Origin: Burkholderiales bacterium
GTDB taxonomy: Bacteria; Pseudomonadota; Gammaproteobacteria; Burkholderiales; Casimicrobiaceae
DNA: 64,000 nucleotides
Direction: 5' to 3'
NCBI GenBank assembly: GCA_905339295.1
Contig: CAJPFI010000005.1
Span: 97,470 to 161,469, forward strand
Numbering within the stretch: position 1 is the first letter of the stretch; the number at the start of each line of letters is the position of its first letter. This document shows, one piece after another, positions 20,102 through 29,218 of this stretch. The translations under genes and the position numbers were made by a program. The notes under the pieces are model-generated. The model searched no databases, was not told the DNA's origin, and saw only the letters and a list, made by a program, of their open reading frames with translations.

Positions 20102-20599
20102 ATGACCGTTTCCTCCGAATCGAAGTGGCGCCACCACGGCGTGCGCGTCGTCCGCGCGAACGAGCTCGACGTCAACACGGCGCAGACGCCGGGAATGAAC
20201 CGCGCGGCGGCGATCACGACGGCGACCACCGGCGCCGAGAAGCTGTGGGCCGGCACCGTCGTCATCCACCCGAAGGCGAAGACCGGCGCGCACCACCACG
20301 GCCCGGTCGAGAGCGTGATCTACGTCGTCAGCGGCCGCGCGCGAATGAAATGGGGCGACCGGCTCGAATTCACCGCCGAGGCAGGGCCAGGCGACTTCAT
20401 CTACGTGCCGCCTTACGTGCCGCACCAGGAGATCAACGCGAACGAGGACGAGCCGCTGTCGTGCGTGCTGTGCCGCAGCGGGCAGCAGCCGGTCGTCGTC
20501 AACCTGGATCTGCCGAACGCCGAGCCCAATCCCGAGGAGGTGCACTGGGTCGACAACATCCACCCGGCGCCGGGTGGGGCGGCGCCGCGCGAGTGCTGA
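20102..20599 (+). CDS. Cupin-domain protein
   Basis: A 165-residue single-domain cupin. Motif 1 is GAHHHGPVESVIYVVSGRARMKWG, with three consecutive histidines and a glutamate as metal ligands, and motif 2 is PGDFIYVPPYVPHQEIN with the last histidine. Soluble, no signal peptide. It is likely metal-binding and may be a dioxygenase, isomerase or small-molecule sensor; no substrate can be assigned. Divergent from the ArsR gene, 137 bp away, so it may share that operator region. There is no obvious ribosome site before the ATG. Confidence 0.88.
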   Translation: MTVSSESKWRHHGVRVVRANELDVNTAQTPGMNRAAAITTATTGAEKLWAGTVVIHPKAKTGAHHHGPVESVIYVVSGRARMKWGDRLEFTAEAGPGDFIYVPPYVPHQEINANEDEPLSCVLCRSGQQPVVVNLDLPNAEPNPEEVHWVDNIHPAPGGAAPREC

Positions 20600-20695
20600 G
20601 ACCCGGCGGCATGGCCTTCGGCGGCGCCGCGCGCCGGCCGCAGCGAGCCGCCGGCGGAACGGTTCCCCGTCCCGCCGCAGCGTCCTGACCCGGCG

Positions 20696-21859
20696 TCAGC
20701 GTCTGCGACCGAGCGCCATGCCCAGCGCGGCGATCAGCACGGACAGCAGCGCAAGCGGCGCGAGCGCGAGCGCGGGCACCGGCACGACCGACGGCGGCGG
20801 AAGCGCGCGCTGAATCGCGCCGATGTCGACCGCGCCGCCCGCGTCGCGCGGGTAGCCCGGGCCGCGCTGGTCGTAGGCGTAGCCCTGCGAGTTCGATCCG
20901 TTGCCGAGCGCCTGGCTGCCCGCGCCGGGACGCAGCGAATCGGTGGGTCCGCCGTTGTTCGCCAGCGGTCCAAGCAGAGGATCGACAGCGACGAGATTGC
21001 CGCTGTCCGTGCCGTTGATGACGGAAGTCGCGGTGACGTCCTCCTCGAAGAGCGAGTTCGTCGCGTTGACCGTGCCCGCGCCGGTGCGGTTGATGTCGTT
21101 GATGCCCGTGATGTCGGTGTTCCCCGCGAGAATCACGCTTTCGAGCGTCAGCAGGGAATCCTGCGACTGGATGCCGCCGACCAGGTTCGCGTTGTTGGCC
21201 GCAATCGTCGAGTTGCGGATGACGGCGTCGCCGAACAGGATGAAGATCGCGCCGACGCTGTCGGTCGCGATATTGTTGTAGATCGTCGAATTCGCGATGC
21301 GCAGCTGGTAACCGATGAAAAAGATCGCACCGTTCTTGTTCGCCCGGTTGAGCGAGAGCTCGCTGTTCTCGATCGTGAGCACGTTGCAGCAATCGAAGAA
21401 CTGGTTGTAGATCGCGCCGCCTTCGGCCGCGGTCTGGTTGCCGACGATGCGCATGTCCCGGAGTGTGAGGTTGCCGGCCTCGTTCAGGATCGCGCCGCCG
21501 TTGCCGTTCGTGAGCCCGTCCGTGAAGGTGAGGCCGCTGACGAGGACGTCTTTCGCCGCGCCGCCCGCCAGGCGCAGCACGCGCGAATTGAGGTTGGCCG
21601 AGACGGCGAGCGAGCGCGCCCCCGGCCCGAGGATGTTCACCGAGTCGGTGACCACCAGCTCGCCGCTGGTCAGCACGATGGTCCCCGTGACCGAAAACTG
21701 GATGTCGTCGAGGCCCGCGTTCGCGTTGGCGTCGAGGACCGCCTGGCGAAGCGTATTCGGGCCGCTGTCGGCGAGGCTCGAGACGACGTACGTCAATGCG
21801 CTCGCTTGCGACGACAGGGCGAGCGCGGCGATCGTGGCAAGCAGGCGGAGCAGGGGCAC
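20696..21859 (-). CDS. Secreted right-handed beta-helix protein with IPTL-CTERM-like anchor
   Basis: A 387-residue exported protein. The GTG at 21859 has a GGAAAGGA site and begins a signal peptide (LLRLLATIAALALSSQASA). Mature sequence opens YVVSSLADSGPNTLRQAVLDAN, the typical choice-of-anchor Q/CSLREA-like opening, and continues with short repeats such as NGNGGAILNEAGNLTLRDMRI that build a parallel beta-helix; DQRGPGYPRDAGGAVDIGAI closes it. The C-terminus VVPVPALALAPLALLSVL followed by GRRR is a proline-start, hydrophobic, basic-end tail like IPTL-CTERM sorting signals. No cognate rhombosortase or exosortase gene is in the window. The frame is open into the CoaX region, but that is a shadow. 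Confidence 0.83.
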   Translation of the reverse strand: MPLLRLLATIAALALSSQASALTYVVSSLADSGPNTLRQAVLDANANAGLDDIQFSVTGTIVLTSGELVVTDSVNILGPGARSLAVSANLNSRVLRLAGGAAKDVLVSGLTFTDGLTNGNGGAILNEAGNLTLRDMRIVGNQTAAEGGAIYNQFFDCCNVLTIENSELSLNRANKNGAIFFIGYQLRIANSTIYNNIATDSVGAIFILFGDAVIRNSTIAANNANLVGGIQSQDSLLTLESVILAGNTDITGINDINRTGAGTVNATNSLFEEDVTATSVINGTDSGNLVAVDPLLGPLANNGGPTDSLRPGAGSQALGNGSNSQGYAYDQRGPGYPRDAGGAVDIGAIQRALPPPSVVPVPALALAPLALLSVLIAALGMALGRRR

Positions 21860-21966
21860 GGGCGGATTCCTTTCCGGACTGCGCGAGCGGCGGACCGGTA
21901 GCCATGTGGACGATGCCGGCACTGTACAGCATGTCCCGAGGCGCGATGCCCGCACCGGCGCTTCGC

Positions 21967-22728
21967 CTACAGCGACATCGAGACCCGGTAGAGGCCCTCC
22001 AGCACCAGGTTCTCGTGGTACTGGAACGGAATCGCGAGCCTCGGCGTCACCGCGCGCGCGGCGCCACCGGAAATCAGGCAGGTGAGGTCGCGGACATGGC
22101 TCGCCTCGTGCGCGTACATGCGCTCGATGGCGCCCGCCTGCGCGTGCTGGCAGCCGCTCGCGATCGCGTCGACGGTCTGCGTCGGGTACTCGTCGAATTC
22201 GCCGCCCTGGTCGGGCAACGCCGCCGTGCCCTCGTGCAGCGAGCGCAGCATCAGGCCGACGCCCGGCATGATCGTGCCGCCCTTGAACACGCCCTCGGCC
22301 GACAGGAAGTCGATCGTCGTCGCGGTGCCGCAGACGACGACCATCGCGGCGCGCGGCCCGAGGAGCCATCGTGCGCCGATCAGCGCGGCCCAGCGGTCGC
22401 TCCCGAGCTGCGCCGGATTGCGGTAGCTGTTCCTCACGCCGCACTGCTCGGCCTGCGGAATGAGCCAGTACGGCGCGGGCGCGTCCGGCCACACTTCCAG
22501 CACGCGGATCGTCGCGGCGCGCACCCGGGTTCCCGCGACGTTCGAGATCACGATGCCCGAAGGCGCGGGGTACTTCGCGAACTGCGCGGGCAGCGCAGGG
22601 ATCTCCTCGAGCAGCGCGTGCCCGGACTCGAGTCGGTTCTCGCGGGCGCCGCCCGCGGCCGAAGGCCGGAACAGCCCCCACTTCAGGAACGTGTTGCCGA
22701 CGTCGATCAGCAGGTGGAATTCGCTCAT
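21967..22728 (-). CDS. coaX: Type III pantothenate kinase
   Basis: A 253-residue CoaX: LLIDVGNTFLKWGLF (phosphate-1 loop), NPAQLGSDRWAALIGAR, the GTATTIDF stretch (phosphate-2 loop) and GGTIMPGVGLML. It phosphorylates pantothenate with ATP in the first step of coenzyme A synthesis and is of the feedback-resistant ASKHA type that needs a monovalent cation. Betaproteobacterial coaX is often next to birA; that gene is not here. The start codon has no strong ribosome site. Confidence 0.95.
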   Translation of the reverse strand: MSEFHLLIDVGNTFLKWGLFRPSAAGGARENRLESGHALLEEIPALPAQFAKYPAPSGIVISNVAGTRVRAATIRVLEVWPDAPAPYWLIPQAEQCGVRNSYRNPAQLGSDRWAALIGARWLLGPRAAMVVVCGTATTIDFLSAEGVFKGGTIMPGVGLMLRSLHEGTAALPDQGGEFDEYPTQTVDAIASGCQHAQAGAIERMYAHEASHVRDLTCLISGGAARAVTPRLAIPFQYHENLVLEGLYRVSMSL

Positions 22729-22793
22729 GGGCGGGAGGCCTTGGATCGGCCGGCGACGGCTCGGCGACGAGCGTACCAGAGGCGCGAGGAAGG

Positions 22794-22821
22794 GGATCGG
22801 GGATCAGGGATCGGGGATCGG
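22794..22821 (+). repeat. Tandem heptamer GGATCGG x4
   Basis: Four consecutive 7-nt units, GGATCGG, GGATCAG, GGATCGG, GGATCGG, in the 177-bp gap between the M81 gene and coaX. No gene is seen in this gap. Confidence 0.7.
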
Positions 22822-22905
22822 ATGCAAACGAAAGGATGTGCGTTTCGACGGTTCGCCGCGGCCTGCCGGGCGGCATCGCGAGACCTCGACCCGGTCGCAG
22901 CCCCC

Positions 22906-24405
22906 TCACATCGGATCGAGCGGATAGATCGGCCGCACGAGCTTGCGGTAGTCGTACACCGACAGGTCGGCGTTGGTGACGCCCTCGCCGGCGCACTCGA
23001 CGATGTGCGAGGCAATGGGCTTGAAGCCGGCGCGGTAATGGATGCGCGACTTGAGCATCAGGTAGCGCTGCGCGGCCGGGTCGATGCCGGCATGCGTGAA
23101 CACGCCGCGGTCGAACGGCTCGTGCGGGCGCGACGTGACGACGATCCTCGCGCGGCCGGTGTCGAGCACCGCGGTGCGGCCGAGGTAGGTCCTGAGCCCC
23201 GTGTACATCGGGCCGGTGATCGTGAACGCGCCGTCGGTGATGCGCGCGACGCGCCCCTCGACCTCGAGCGGCTTGCCCGCGAGGCCGATCGACGGCATCG
23301 GCGTGCGGCCTCCCAGCGCGAGGCGCACGCGCTGGCCTTCGCCCGCCTCGACCATCGCCGCGACCGCCAGCGGGTCGCGGATCGGCGCGATCGCGACGCC
23401 TTCGAGGCCCTGCGCCAGGATCTCGGCGACGACCGCCATCACGTCCTGCGCGCCGCCGGAGCCGCAGTTGTCGCAGTGGTCGATCAGGAGCACCGGCGCG
23501 CCGGGATTGCCGAGTCCCAGCGCCTTCGCACGCGCGACGGATTCGGCGAGCGGCGGCGCGCGGAACACGTACTCGTCGCGGCGCTCCCACGCGATCGCGA
23601 GCATCCGGTCGCAGACCTCGCGCGCCGCCTCGCGCCCGCCGCGCCGCGCGTCGCCGACGACGATCGCGGAGACGCCGGTGTGCGGCGTGTCGGCATGCGG
23701 GAACGAAGGCAGCAGCGTCGCCGCGAGGACGCGGCCGCTGCGCTCCTCCGCGCGCGCGTAGTCGAGGATATCGCCCGACGGCCCGTCCTCGGGCGCGTGG
23801 CGCATGACCGACGCGAGCAGCGGCAGGGAGCCCCACGCCATCGCCGGCTCGATCGCGCCGTCGAGCGCGCGCACGAGGATCGAGCCGGCGAGCATGCCCG
23901 CGTCGTACATGTCGACGTGCGGGTAGGTCTTGTAGCCGGTGACGACCGTCGCGTTGTCGACCAGCTCGCCCGACAGGTTCGTGTGGTAGTCGAGCGTGAC
24001 CGCGACAGGGATGCCGGGCGCGATGCGTCGCACGCGCCGCGCGATCTCGCCCTCGGGATCGTCGCAGTCGTCGATCACCATCGCCCCGTGCAGGTCGAGG
24101 AACACGGCGTCGCAGCCGGCGCGCACCGCGTCCTCGATCGGACGGACGAGCGCCTCGAAGGTCGCGCGCGACGCCCGGTTCGACGGCCAGGACTCGGCGG
24201 CGACCGGCGTCACGATCTCCGCGCGCTCGCGCGCGGCGAGGTCGAGATAGGCGGCGAGCGGCGTGTTCGTCCCGCGGAAGCGCTCCGCGACCTCGGCGCC
24301 GAACGCGGGTCCCTCGCCGTGCCCGAACGACGAGAGCGGCGTGTCGATCGGCGAGAACGTGTTGGTCTCGTGCTTGACGAGCGCGAGGACGTACCGGCGG
24401 GGCAT
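22906..24405 (-). CDS. M81 family (MlrC-like) metallopeptidase, copy A
   Basis: A 499-residue cytoplasmic M81/MlrC protein. The N-terminal DUF1485-type domain opens VLALVKHETNTFSP, with DAVFLDLHGAMV, VAVTLDYHTNLSG and GYKTYPHVDMYDAG; the conserved aspartate and histidines are the probable zinc ligands. The C-terminal MlrC domain contains LIDHCDNCGSGGAQD and ITGPMYTGLRTYLGR. MlrC itself hydrolyses the linear tetrapeptide of microcystin; most members act on unknown amides. It is 16 bp behind a second M81 gene, so both are one operon. The ligand may be a peptide taken up by the ABC system encoded across the divergent promoter. Confidence 0.92.
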   Translation of the reverse strand: MPRRYVLALVKHETNTFSPIDTPLSSFGHGEGPAFGAEVAERFRGTNTPLAAYLDLAARERAEIVTPVAAESWPSNRASRATFEALVRPIEDAVRAGCDAVFLDLHGAMVIDDCDDPEGEIARRVRRIAPGIPVAVTLDYHTNLSGELVDNATVVTGYKTYPHVDMYDAGMLAGSILVRALDGAIEPAMAWGSLPLLASVMRHAPEDGPSGDILDYARAEERSGRVLAATLLPSFPHADTPHTGVSAIVVGDARRGGREAAREVCDRMLAIAWERRDEYVFRAPPLAESVARAKALGLGNPGAPVLLIDHCDNCGSGGAQDVMAVVAEILAQGLEGVAIAPIRDPLAVAAMVEAGEGQRVRLALGGRTPMPSIGLAGKPLEVEGRVARITDGAFTITGPMYTGLRTYLGRTAVLDTGRARIVVTSRPHEPFDRGVFTHAGIDPAAQRYLMLKSRIHYRAGFKPIASHIVECAGEGVTNADLSVYDYRKLVRPIYPLDPM

Positions 24406-24421
24406 CGGATGCCTGCGGGAC

Positions 24422-25927
24422 CTATGCGGCGGCCGGCGCGAAGGCCGGGCCGTGGGGCGAAAGACGCAGTCCGGGCCTGAGCCGGGTCCAGGCGAAGGCC
24501 GCCGGGTCGGCCTTCGCGGGACCGGGGGCGGCGACGACGAGCACCTCGCGTGCGATCGGCTCGAAGTCGGCGCGGAAGTGGACCGAGCTCTTGAGCGCGA
24601 GCACGCGAGCCTCGCGCGGCTCGACGCCGAGGTGCCGGAACATCGCCTGGTCGGCCGCCTGGCACTTGACCGAGGCGAGCACGACGCGCACGTTGCCGCG
24701 CCGAAGCAGCGCCATCGGGCCGAGATCCATCCGGAAGCCGTGGAACATCGGTCCGGTGCAGGTGAACCTGCCCTCGGCGAGCCGCTCGACGACGAACTCG
24801 CCCTCGAGCGGCACGTGGCCGGGCACGCCGGAGATCTCGCCCAGTCGAAAGCGCGACGAGCGACCCGCGCCGATCGCGTGCGCCTGCCTCGCGGATGCGG
24901 GATCGATCAGGAGCCCGAGCACCGAGCCGGGCGCGTCGTGCTCGAGCAGCGACGCGAGGAGGCCGGTCGTGTCGCCGTTGCCGCCCGCGCCGGGGTTGTC
25001 CTGCGTGTCGGCGAGCACGACGGGCGCGCCGGGCGCGCCGCGCTGCATCGCGCGACGGACGGCGTCGTCCGGCAGGTAGAGGTCGAGATGGAAATCGCCT
25101 TCCGCGTCGGCCACTGCCTGCCGCAGTGCCGCGACCGCGACCTGGATGCGGGCCTCGTCGACGCCCATGCCGAACACCGCCATGCCGCACTCGGGGAAGT
25201 CCGCCATCGGGAACCCCGGCGTGAACGAAAGCGTGGCGCCGTGCTCCTGCTCCAGGCGCTCGAGCAGCGCGTAGAGCGTGCGCGCGGGCTCGATCGTCGT
25301 GCACTGCGACGGGATGCCGGTCAGGAAGTCGAGCGTGCGCGCGCTCTTCGCGAGCGGCGCGCCATGGCGCAGCACGTCGCACAGCAATCGCGCGGCGCGC
25401 TCGCCGGTCGCGGCCATGTCGACGTGCGGGTAGGTGCGGTAGGCGACCAGCGCGTCGCTCCGCGCGACCATCGCGCGCGTGACGTTGGCGTGCAGGTCCA
25501 GGCTCGCGATGACCGGAACGCGTTGCCCCACGATCCCGCGCACGCGCGCCAGCAGCTCGCCTTCGCCGTCGTCGATGTGCTCCGCGACCATCGCGCCGTG
25601 CAGGTCGAGGTAGACGCCGTCGACCGGCCCGGCGTCCGCGAGCCGGCGCACGATCTCGCCCGCGATGCGCTCGAAGGCGTCGCGCGTGACCTGCGCGGAG
25701 GGTGACGCCGCGCCCCACGCGAGGCCCACCGTCGAGTGGCCGGCGGCGTGCAGCGTGTCGATCGCGCCGGCGGCGGGAATGTTGGCGCCGTCCAGGCGCG
25801 GCGCGATCGCGTCTCCGAACGTGAGCGGCGGCCAGCCGCCTCCCGACTCGAAGGCGGCATAGTCCGCCGTGGTCGGCGCGAACGTGTTCGTCTCGTGCTG
25901 GAATCCGCCGACGGCGATCCGCGCCAT
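24422..25927 (-). CDS. M81 family (MlrC-like) metallopeptidase, copy B
   Basis: A 501-residue M81 protein with the same two-domain plan: AVGGFQHETNTFAP, GVYLDLHGAMVAEH, VIASLDLHANVTRAM and AYRTYPHVDMAATG in the N-terminal domain, LADTQDNPGAGGNGD and CTGPMFHGFRMDLGP in the C-terminal domain. It differs from copy A in most positions, so the pair is an old duplication or two acquisitions, not a recent copy. GGAGG lies six bases before the ATG. First gene of the two-gene operon, divergent from the amidase with a 92-bp gap that contains a perfect 7-bp inverted repeat. Confidence 0.92.
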   Translation of the reverse strand: MARIAVGGFQHETNTFAPTTADYAAFESGGGWPPLTFGDAIAPRLDGANIPAAGAIDTLHAAGHSTVGLAWGAASPSAQVTRDAFERIAGEIVRRLADAGPVDGVYLDLHGAMVAEHIDDGEGELLARVRGIVGQRVPVIASLDLHANVTRAMVARSDALVAYRTYPHVDMAATGERAARLLCDVLRHGAPLAKSARTLDFLTGIPSQCTTIEPARTLYALLERLEQEHGATLSFTPGFPMADFPECGMAVFGMGVDEARIQVAVAALRQAVADAEGDFHLDLYLPDDAVRRAMQRGAPGAPVVLADTQDNPGAGGNGDTTGLLASLLEHDAPGSVLGLLIDPASARQAHAIGAGRSSRFRLGEISGVPGHVPLEGEFVVERLAEGRFTCTGPMFHGFRMDLGPMALLRRGNVRVVLASVKCQAADQAMFRHLGVEPREARVLALKSSVHFRADFEPIAREVLVVAAPGPAKADPAAFAWTRLRPGLRLSPHGPAFAPAAA

Positions 25928-25973
25928 GGGTCCTCCGGAAGGCCGGAGGGTAGCGCACGCCGCCGCGATCCGA

Positions 25974-25990
25974 CAACCACGTTGTGGTTG
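25974..25990. promoter_or_regulatory. Candidate operator CAACCAC-GTT-GTGGTTG between M81 operon and amidase
   Basis: A perfect 7-bp inverted repeat with a 3-base centre, midway between the divergent M81 (start 25927) and amidase (start 26020) genes. The surrounding bases are AT-richer than average. It could bind a dimeric repressor controlling both directions; no regulator gene is adjacent. Confidence 0.45.
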
Positions 25991-26019
25991 AATGGCGGCT
26001 CGGCGTGCGGGAGGAGTCG

Positions 26020-27435
26020 ATGGCGGACGAGCTGTGGCGGTGGGACGCGAGCCGGATCGCGGCGGCGATCGCCGCGCGCGAGGTCTCGTCGCGCGAGGCG
26101 GTGGCGGCGTGCATCGGACGCATGCACGCGGTCAACGGCGCGATCAACGCGGTGACCGTCGACCTGTCCGGGCAGGCGACGGCGGACGCCGATCGGGCCG
26201 ATGCCGCGGTGAGGCGCGGCGAACCCCTCGGTCCGCTGCACGGCGTTCCGGTCACGATCAAGGAGAACGTCGACCAGGCCGGCTGCGCGACCACCAACGG
26301 CGTCGTCGCCTACCGCGACGCGGTCGCGCACGACGACAACCCGGTGGTCGCGAACCTGAGGAAGGCCGGCGCGATCGCGATCGGCCGCACGAACACGCCG
26401 GCGTTCAGCTTCCGGCTCGACACGGTGAACGAGCTGCGCGGACGTACGCACAATCCGTGGAGGCGCGGCGTGACGCCCGGCGGGTCGAGCGGCGGCGCGG
26501 CCGCGTCGGTCGCGGCGGGCATCGTGCCGCTCGCGCACGGCAACGACATCGCCGGATCGGTGCGCTATCCCGCGTTCTGCTGCGGGCTGGCCGGCCTGCG
26601 GCCGTCGTTTGGCCGGATTCCCGCGTGGCAGCCCTCGCAGAAGGCCGAGCGCGTGATCTCGGCGCAACTGATGAGCGTGCAGGGGCCGATCGCGCGCACG
26701 GTTCGCGACGTGCGCCTCGGGCTCGCCGCGATGGCCGCGGGCGATCCGCGCGATCCGTGGTGGGTGCCGGTCCCGCTCGAGGGGCCGCCGCTCGCGAAGC
26801 GCGTGGCGGTCGTGCGCGACGCCGCGGCACTCGACGGCGTCTCGCCATCGCCGCCGATCGCGCGGGCGCTGGACGACGCGGCGCGCTGGCTCGCCGAGGC
26901 AGGTTACGAGATCGTCGACGATCCGACGCCGGGATTCACCGAGGCGGCGCGGCTGTGGTTCGAGATGCTCGTGCCCGAGTTCCGGCGCTTCATGCAGGAG
27001 GACTTCGAGCGCGACGGCGACGAGGGCATCCGCATCGCGATGGCGCATCTCGCCGCGCTCGCCCCGGATCTCACGCCCGACGACCACCTGAGGGCGCTCG
27101 CGCGGCGCACCGGACTGCAGCGCGACTGGTGGCGGTTCCTCGATCGCACGCCGGTCGTGCTCGCGCCGGTCTGCGCGGTGCCGGCGTACGGCGTCGGCTT
27201 CGACGTCGAGAGCGGGGCGCGGACCGAGCGCGTCTGGCGCGAGTGCTCGACGCTGATGGCGGTCCCGGTGCTGGGGTTGCCCGGCATGGCGGTCGCCACC
27301 GGGCTCGCGGACGGACTGCCGGTCGGCGTCCAGATCGTCGGCCCGCGCTTTCGCGAGGACCTCTGTCTCGCGGCCGCCGAGGCGATCGAGTCGAGGGCCG
27401 GATTCGCCGCGCGACTGCCGGTCGATCCGGCGTGA
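26020..27435 (+). CDS. Amidase (amidase-signature family)
   Basis: A 471-residue amidase-signature enzyme with the Ser-cisSer-Lys triad readable as Lys81 (VTIKENVD), cis-Ser156 (GGSSGGA) and Ser180 (NDIAGSVRYPAF). It hydrolyses an amide bond in the cytoplasm. It lacks GatCAB context and is too short and variable in the C-terminus to be GatA. The ATG at 26020 follows GGGAGGAG; an upstream in-frame ATG at 25984 would overlap the inverted repeat. It leads the transporter genes, with the family 5 receptor 71 bp downstream, so it probably processes the imported amide or peptide. Confidence 0.9.
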   Translation: MADELWRWDASRIAAAIAAREVSSREAVAACIGRMHAVNGAINAVTVDLSGQATADADRADAAVRRGEPLGPLHGVPVTIKENVDQAGCATTNGVVAYRDAVAHDDNPVVANLRKAGAIAIGRTNTPAFSFRLDTVNELRGRTHNPWRRGVTPGGSSGGAAASVAAGIVPLAHGNDIAGSVRYPAFCCGLAGLRPSFGRIPAWQPSQKAERVISAQLMSVQGPIARTVRDVRLGLAAMAAGDPRDPWWVPVPLEGPPLAKRVAVVRDAAALDGVSPSPPIARALDDAARWLAEAGYEIVDDPTPGFTEAARLWFEMLVPEFRRFMQEDFERDGDEGIRIAMAHLAALAPDLTPDDHLRALARRTGLQRDWWRFLDRTPVVLAPVCAVPAYGVGFDVESGARTERVWRECSTLMAVPVLGLPGMAVATGLADGLPVGVQIVGPRFREDLCLAAAEAIESRAGFAARLPVDPA

Positions 27436-27506
27436 TCCCCCATTGGCGCGCCGCGGGATTCAGGCTACCGTAGCGCGTCGTTTCCCCATCCTTCACGGAG
27501 GTTCGC

Positions 27507-29093
27507 ATGGATGTCCGCCGTACGCTCGAGCGCGCCGCCCTCGCCGCGGCGCTTCCGCTGGCGCTCGCCGTCGCCGCGCCCCCGGCCGTCGCGCAGACCA
27601 CGCTGCGCGTCGTCATGCACTCGGACCTCAAGATCGTCGATCCGATCTGGACCACCGCGTACATCACGCGCAACCACGGCTACATGATCTACGACACGCT
27701 GTTCGCGACCGACGCGAGCGGCAAGGTCCAGCCGCAGATGGTCGACCGCTGGACGGTGAGTCCGGACGGGCTCGTCTACACGATGACGCTGCGCGACGGG
27801 CTCCTCTGGCACGACGGCGCGCCGGTGACCGCCGAGGACTGCGTGGCGTCGATCAGGCGCTGGGGCGCGAAGGATGCGACCGGCCAGAAGCTGATGACCT
27901 TCGTGAAGGACCTCCAGGTCGTCGACGCGAAGACGTTCCGCATCAACCTCAGCTCGCCGACGGGCCTCGTGCTCGGGGGCCTTGGCAAGCCGTCGTCCGC
28001 CGCGCCGTTCATGATGCCGAAGCGCGTCGCCGCGACCGACCCGAACACGCAGATCACCGACTTCACCGGCAGCGGGCCGTTCGTATTCCGCAAGGACGAG
28101 TGGAAGCCGGGCGACCGGGCGGTGTACGCCAAATTCGACCGGTACCGGCCGCGCAGCGAGCCGCCCTCGGGCATGGCGGGCGGCAAGGTCGTCAAGGTCG
28201 ATCGCGTCGAGTGGCGCGTGATCGCGGACCAGCAGACGGCGGTCAACGCGCTGATCGCGGGCGAGATCGACTACATCGAGCAACCTGCGCACGACCTGAT
28301 GCCGATCGTCAAGCGGGACTCCAACCTCAAGCTGCTCGACACCAATCCGCTCGGCAACCAGTACGCGTTCCGGTTCAACTCGACCGCGAAGCCGTTCGAC
28401 AATCCGAAGGTCAAGCAGGCGCTGCTCTACGCGTTCAACCAGGAGGATTTCCTGAAGGCGGTCATCGGCGACGCGGCCTACTACAAGACCTGCAAGGCGA
28501 TGTTCGTGTGCGGCACGCCGCTCGAGACGACCAGGGGCATGGACGGGTTGCTCGAGTCGAACTTCGTCAAGGCGCGCGAGCTGCTCAGGGAGGCCGGCTA
28601 CGACGGCACGCCGATCGTGCTGATGCACTCCACCGACCTGCAGGTGCTGACCAACCTCGCGCCGGTCGCGAAGAGCCTGATGGAGCGCGCCGGCCTCAAG
28701 GTCGACATGCAGTCGATGGACTGGCAGAGCGTCGTCGCGCGGCGCGCGAAGAAGGACCCGCCGTCGGCCGGCGGCTGGCACGCGTTCCTGACCTCGTGGG
28801 TGTCGGCCGACGTGCTGACCCCGGTGATGACCGCGTTCCTGAACTCGAGCTGCGACAAGGCGCTGTTCGGCTGGCCGTGCGATGCCGAGATGGAGAAGCT
28901 GCGCGACCAGTTCGCGCGCGAGACCGATCCGGCGAAGCAGAAGGCGATCGCGGAGGCGGTGCAGTTGCGCTGGGCGCAGAACCCGGGCCACATCCCGCTC
29001 GGCCAGTGGTACCAGCCCGCGGCGATGCGCCGCAATGTCGAGGGCGTGGTCAGCGCGCCGGTGACGGTGTTCTGGAACGTGACGAAGGGTTGA
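27507..29093 (+). CDS. ABC transporter substrate-binding protein, family 5
   Basis: A 528-residue periplasmic receptor of the peptide/nickel/opine class (SBP_bac_5). Signal peptide ends near AVAQ-T; mature sequence opens LRVVMHSDLKIVDPIW, followed by YMIYDTLFATDASGKVQPQMV and the typical GSGPFVFRKDEWKPGDR segment. GGAGG precedes the ATG. It is followed by two permeases and a double ATPase in the order of a dipeptide-type importer. The ligand is not readable, but the amidase, nitrilase and M81 neighbours suggest a small peptide or amide. Confidence 0.93.
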   Translation: MDVRRTLERAALAAALPLALAVAAPPAVAQTTLRVVMHSDLKIVDPIWTTAYITRNHGYMIYDTLFATDASGKVQPQMVDRWTVSPDGLVYTMTLRDGLLWHDGAPVTAEDCVASIRRWGAKDATGQKLMTFVKDLQVVDAKTFRINLSSPTGLVLGGLGKPSSAAPFMMPKRVAATDPNTQITDFTGSGPFVFRKDEWKPGDRAVYAKFDRYRPRSEPPSGMAGGKVVKVDRVEWRVIADQQTAVNALIAGEIDYIEQPAHDLMPIVKRDSNLKLLDTNPLGNQYAFRFNSTAKPFDNPKVKQALLYAFNQEDFLKAVIGDAAYYKTCKAMFVCGTPLETTRGMDGLLESNFVKARELLREAGYDGTPIVLMHSTDLQVLTNLAPVAKSLMERAGLKVDMQSMDWQSVVARRAKKDPPSAGGWHAFLTSWVSADVLTPVMTAFLNSSCDKALFGWPCDAEMEKLRDQFARETDPAKQKAIAEAVQLRWAQNPGHIPLGQWYQPAAMRRNVEGVVSAPVTVFWNVTKG

Positions 29094-29131
29094 GGCCCGG
29101 ATGCGGGTCCGGCATCAGTCGGGCGAAATTC

Positions 29132-29201
29132 GTCAGGCTGAAGCCTGACCCACATTCGTCAGACTGAAGCCTGGCCCACAATCGTCGGGCTCAAGCCCGA
29201 C
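29132..29201 (+). repeat. Three REP-like palindromes in 26-bp tandem
   Basis: GTCAGGCTGAAGCCTGAC (29132-29149), GTCAGACTGAAGCCTGGC (29158-29175) and GTCGGGCTCAAGCCCGAC (29184-29201), each followed by CCCACA. The period is exactly 26 bp. The array fills the gap between the receptor and the first permease inside the ABC operon and may separate expression of receptor and permease (inference). Confidence 0.85.
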
Positions 29202-29218
29202 CCACAGCCGCGTCGCCG

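Noticed and set aside
22794..22821. GGATCGG heptamers as part of a CRISPR array
   Set aside because: Units are only 7 nt, directly adjacent and without spacers; no cas gene is nearby.
20696..23836. One minus-strand open frame of 1046 codons joining the beta-helix protein to sequence across coaX and the M81 gene
   Set aside because: Only the last 387 codons give sensible protein with signal peptide and anchor; the rest is an out-of-frame shadow of coaX and the M81 gene, which have clear homology in another frame.
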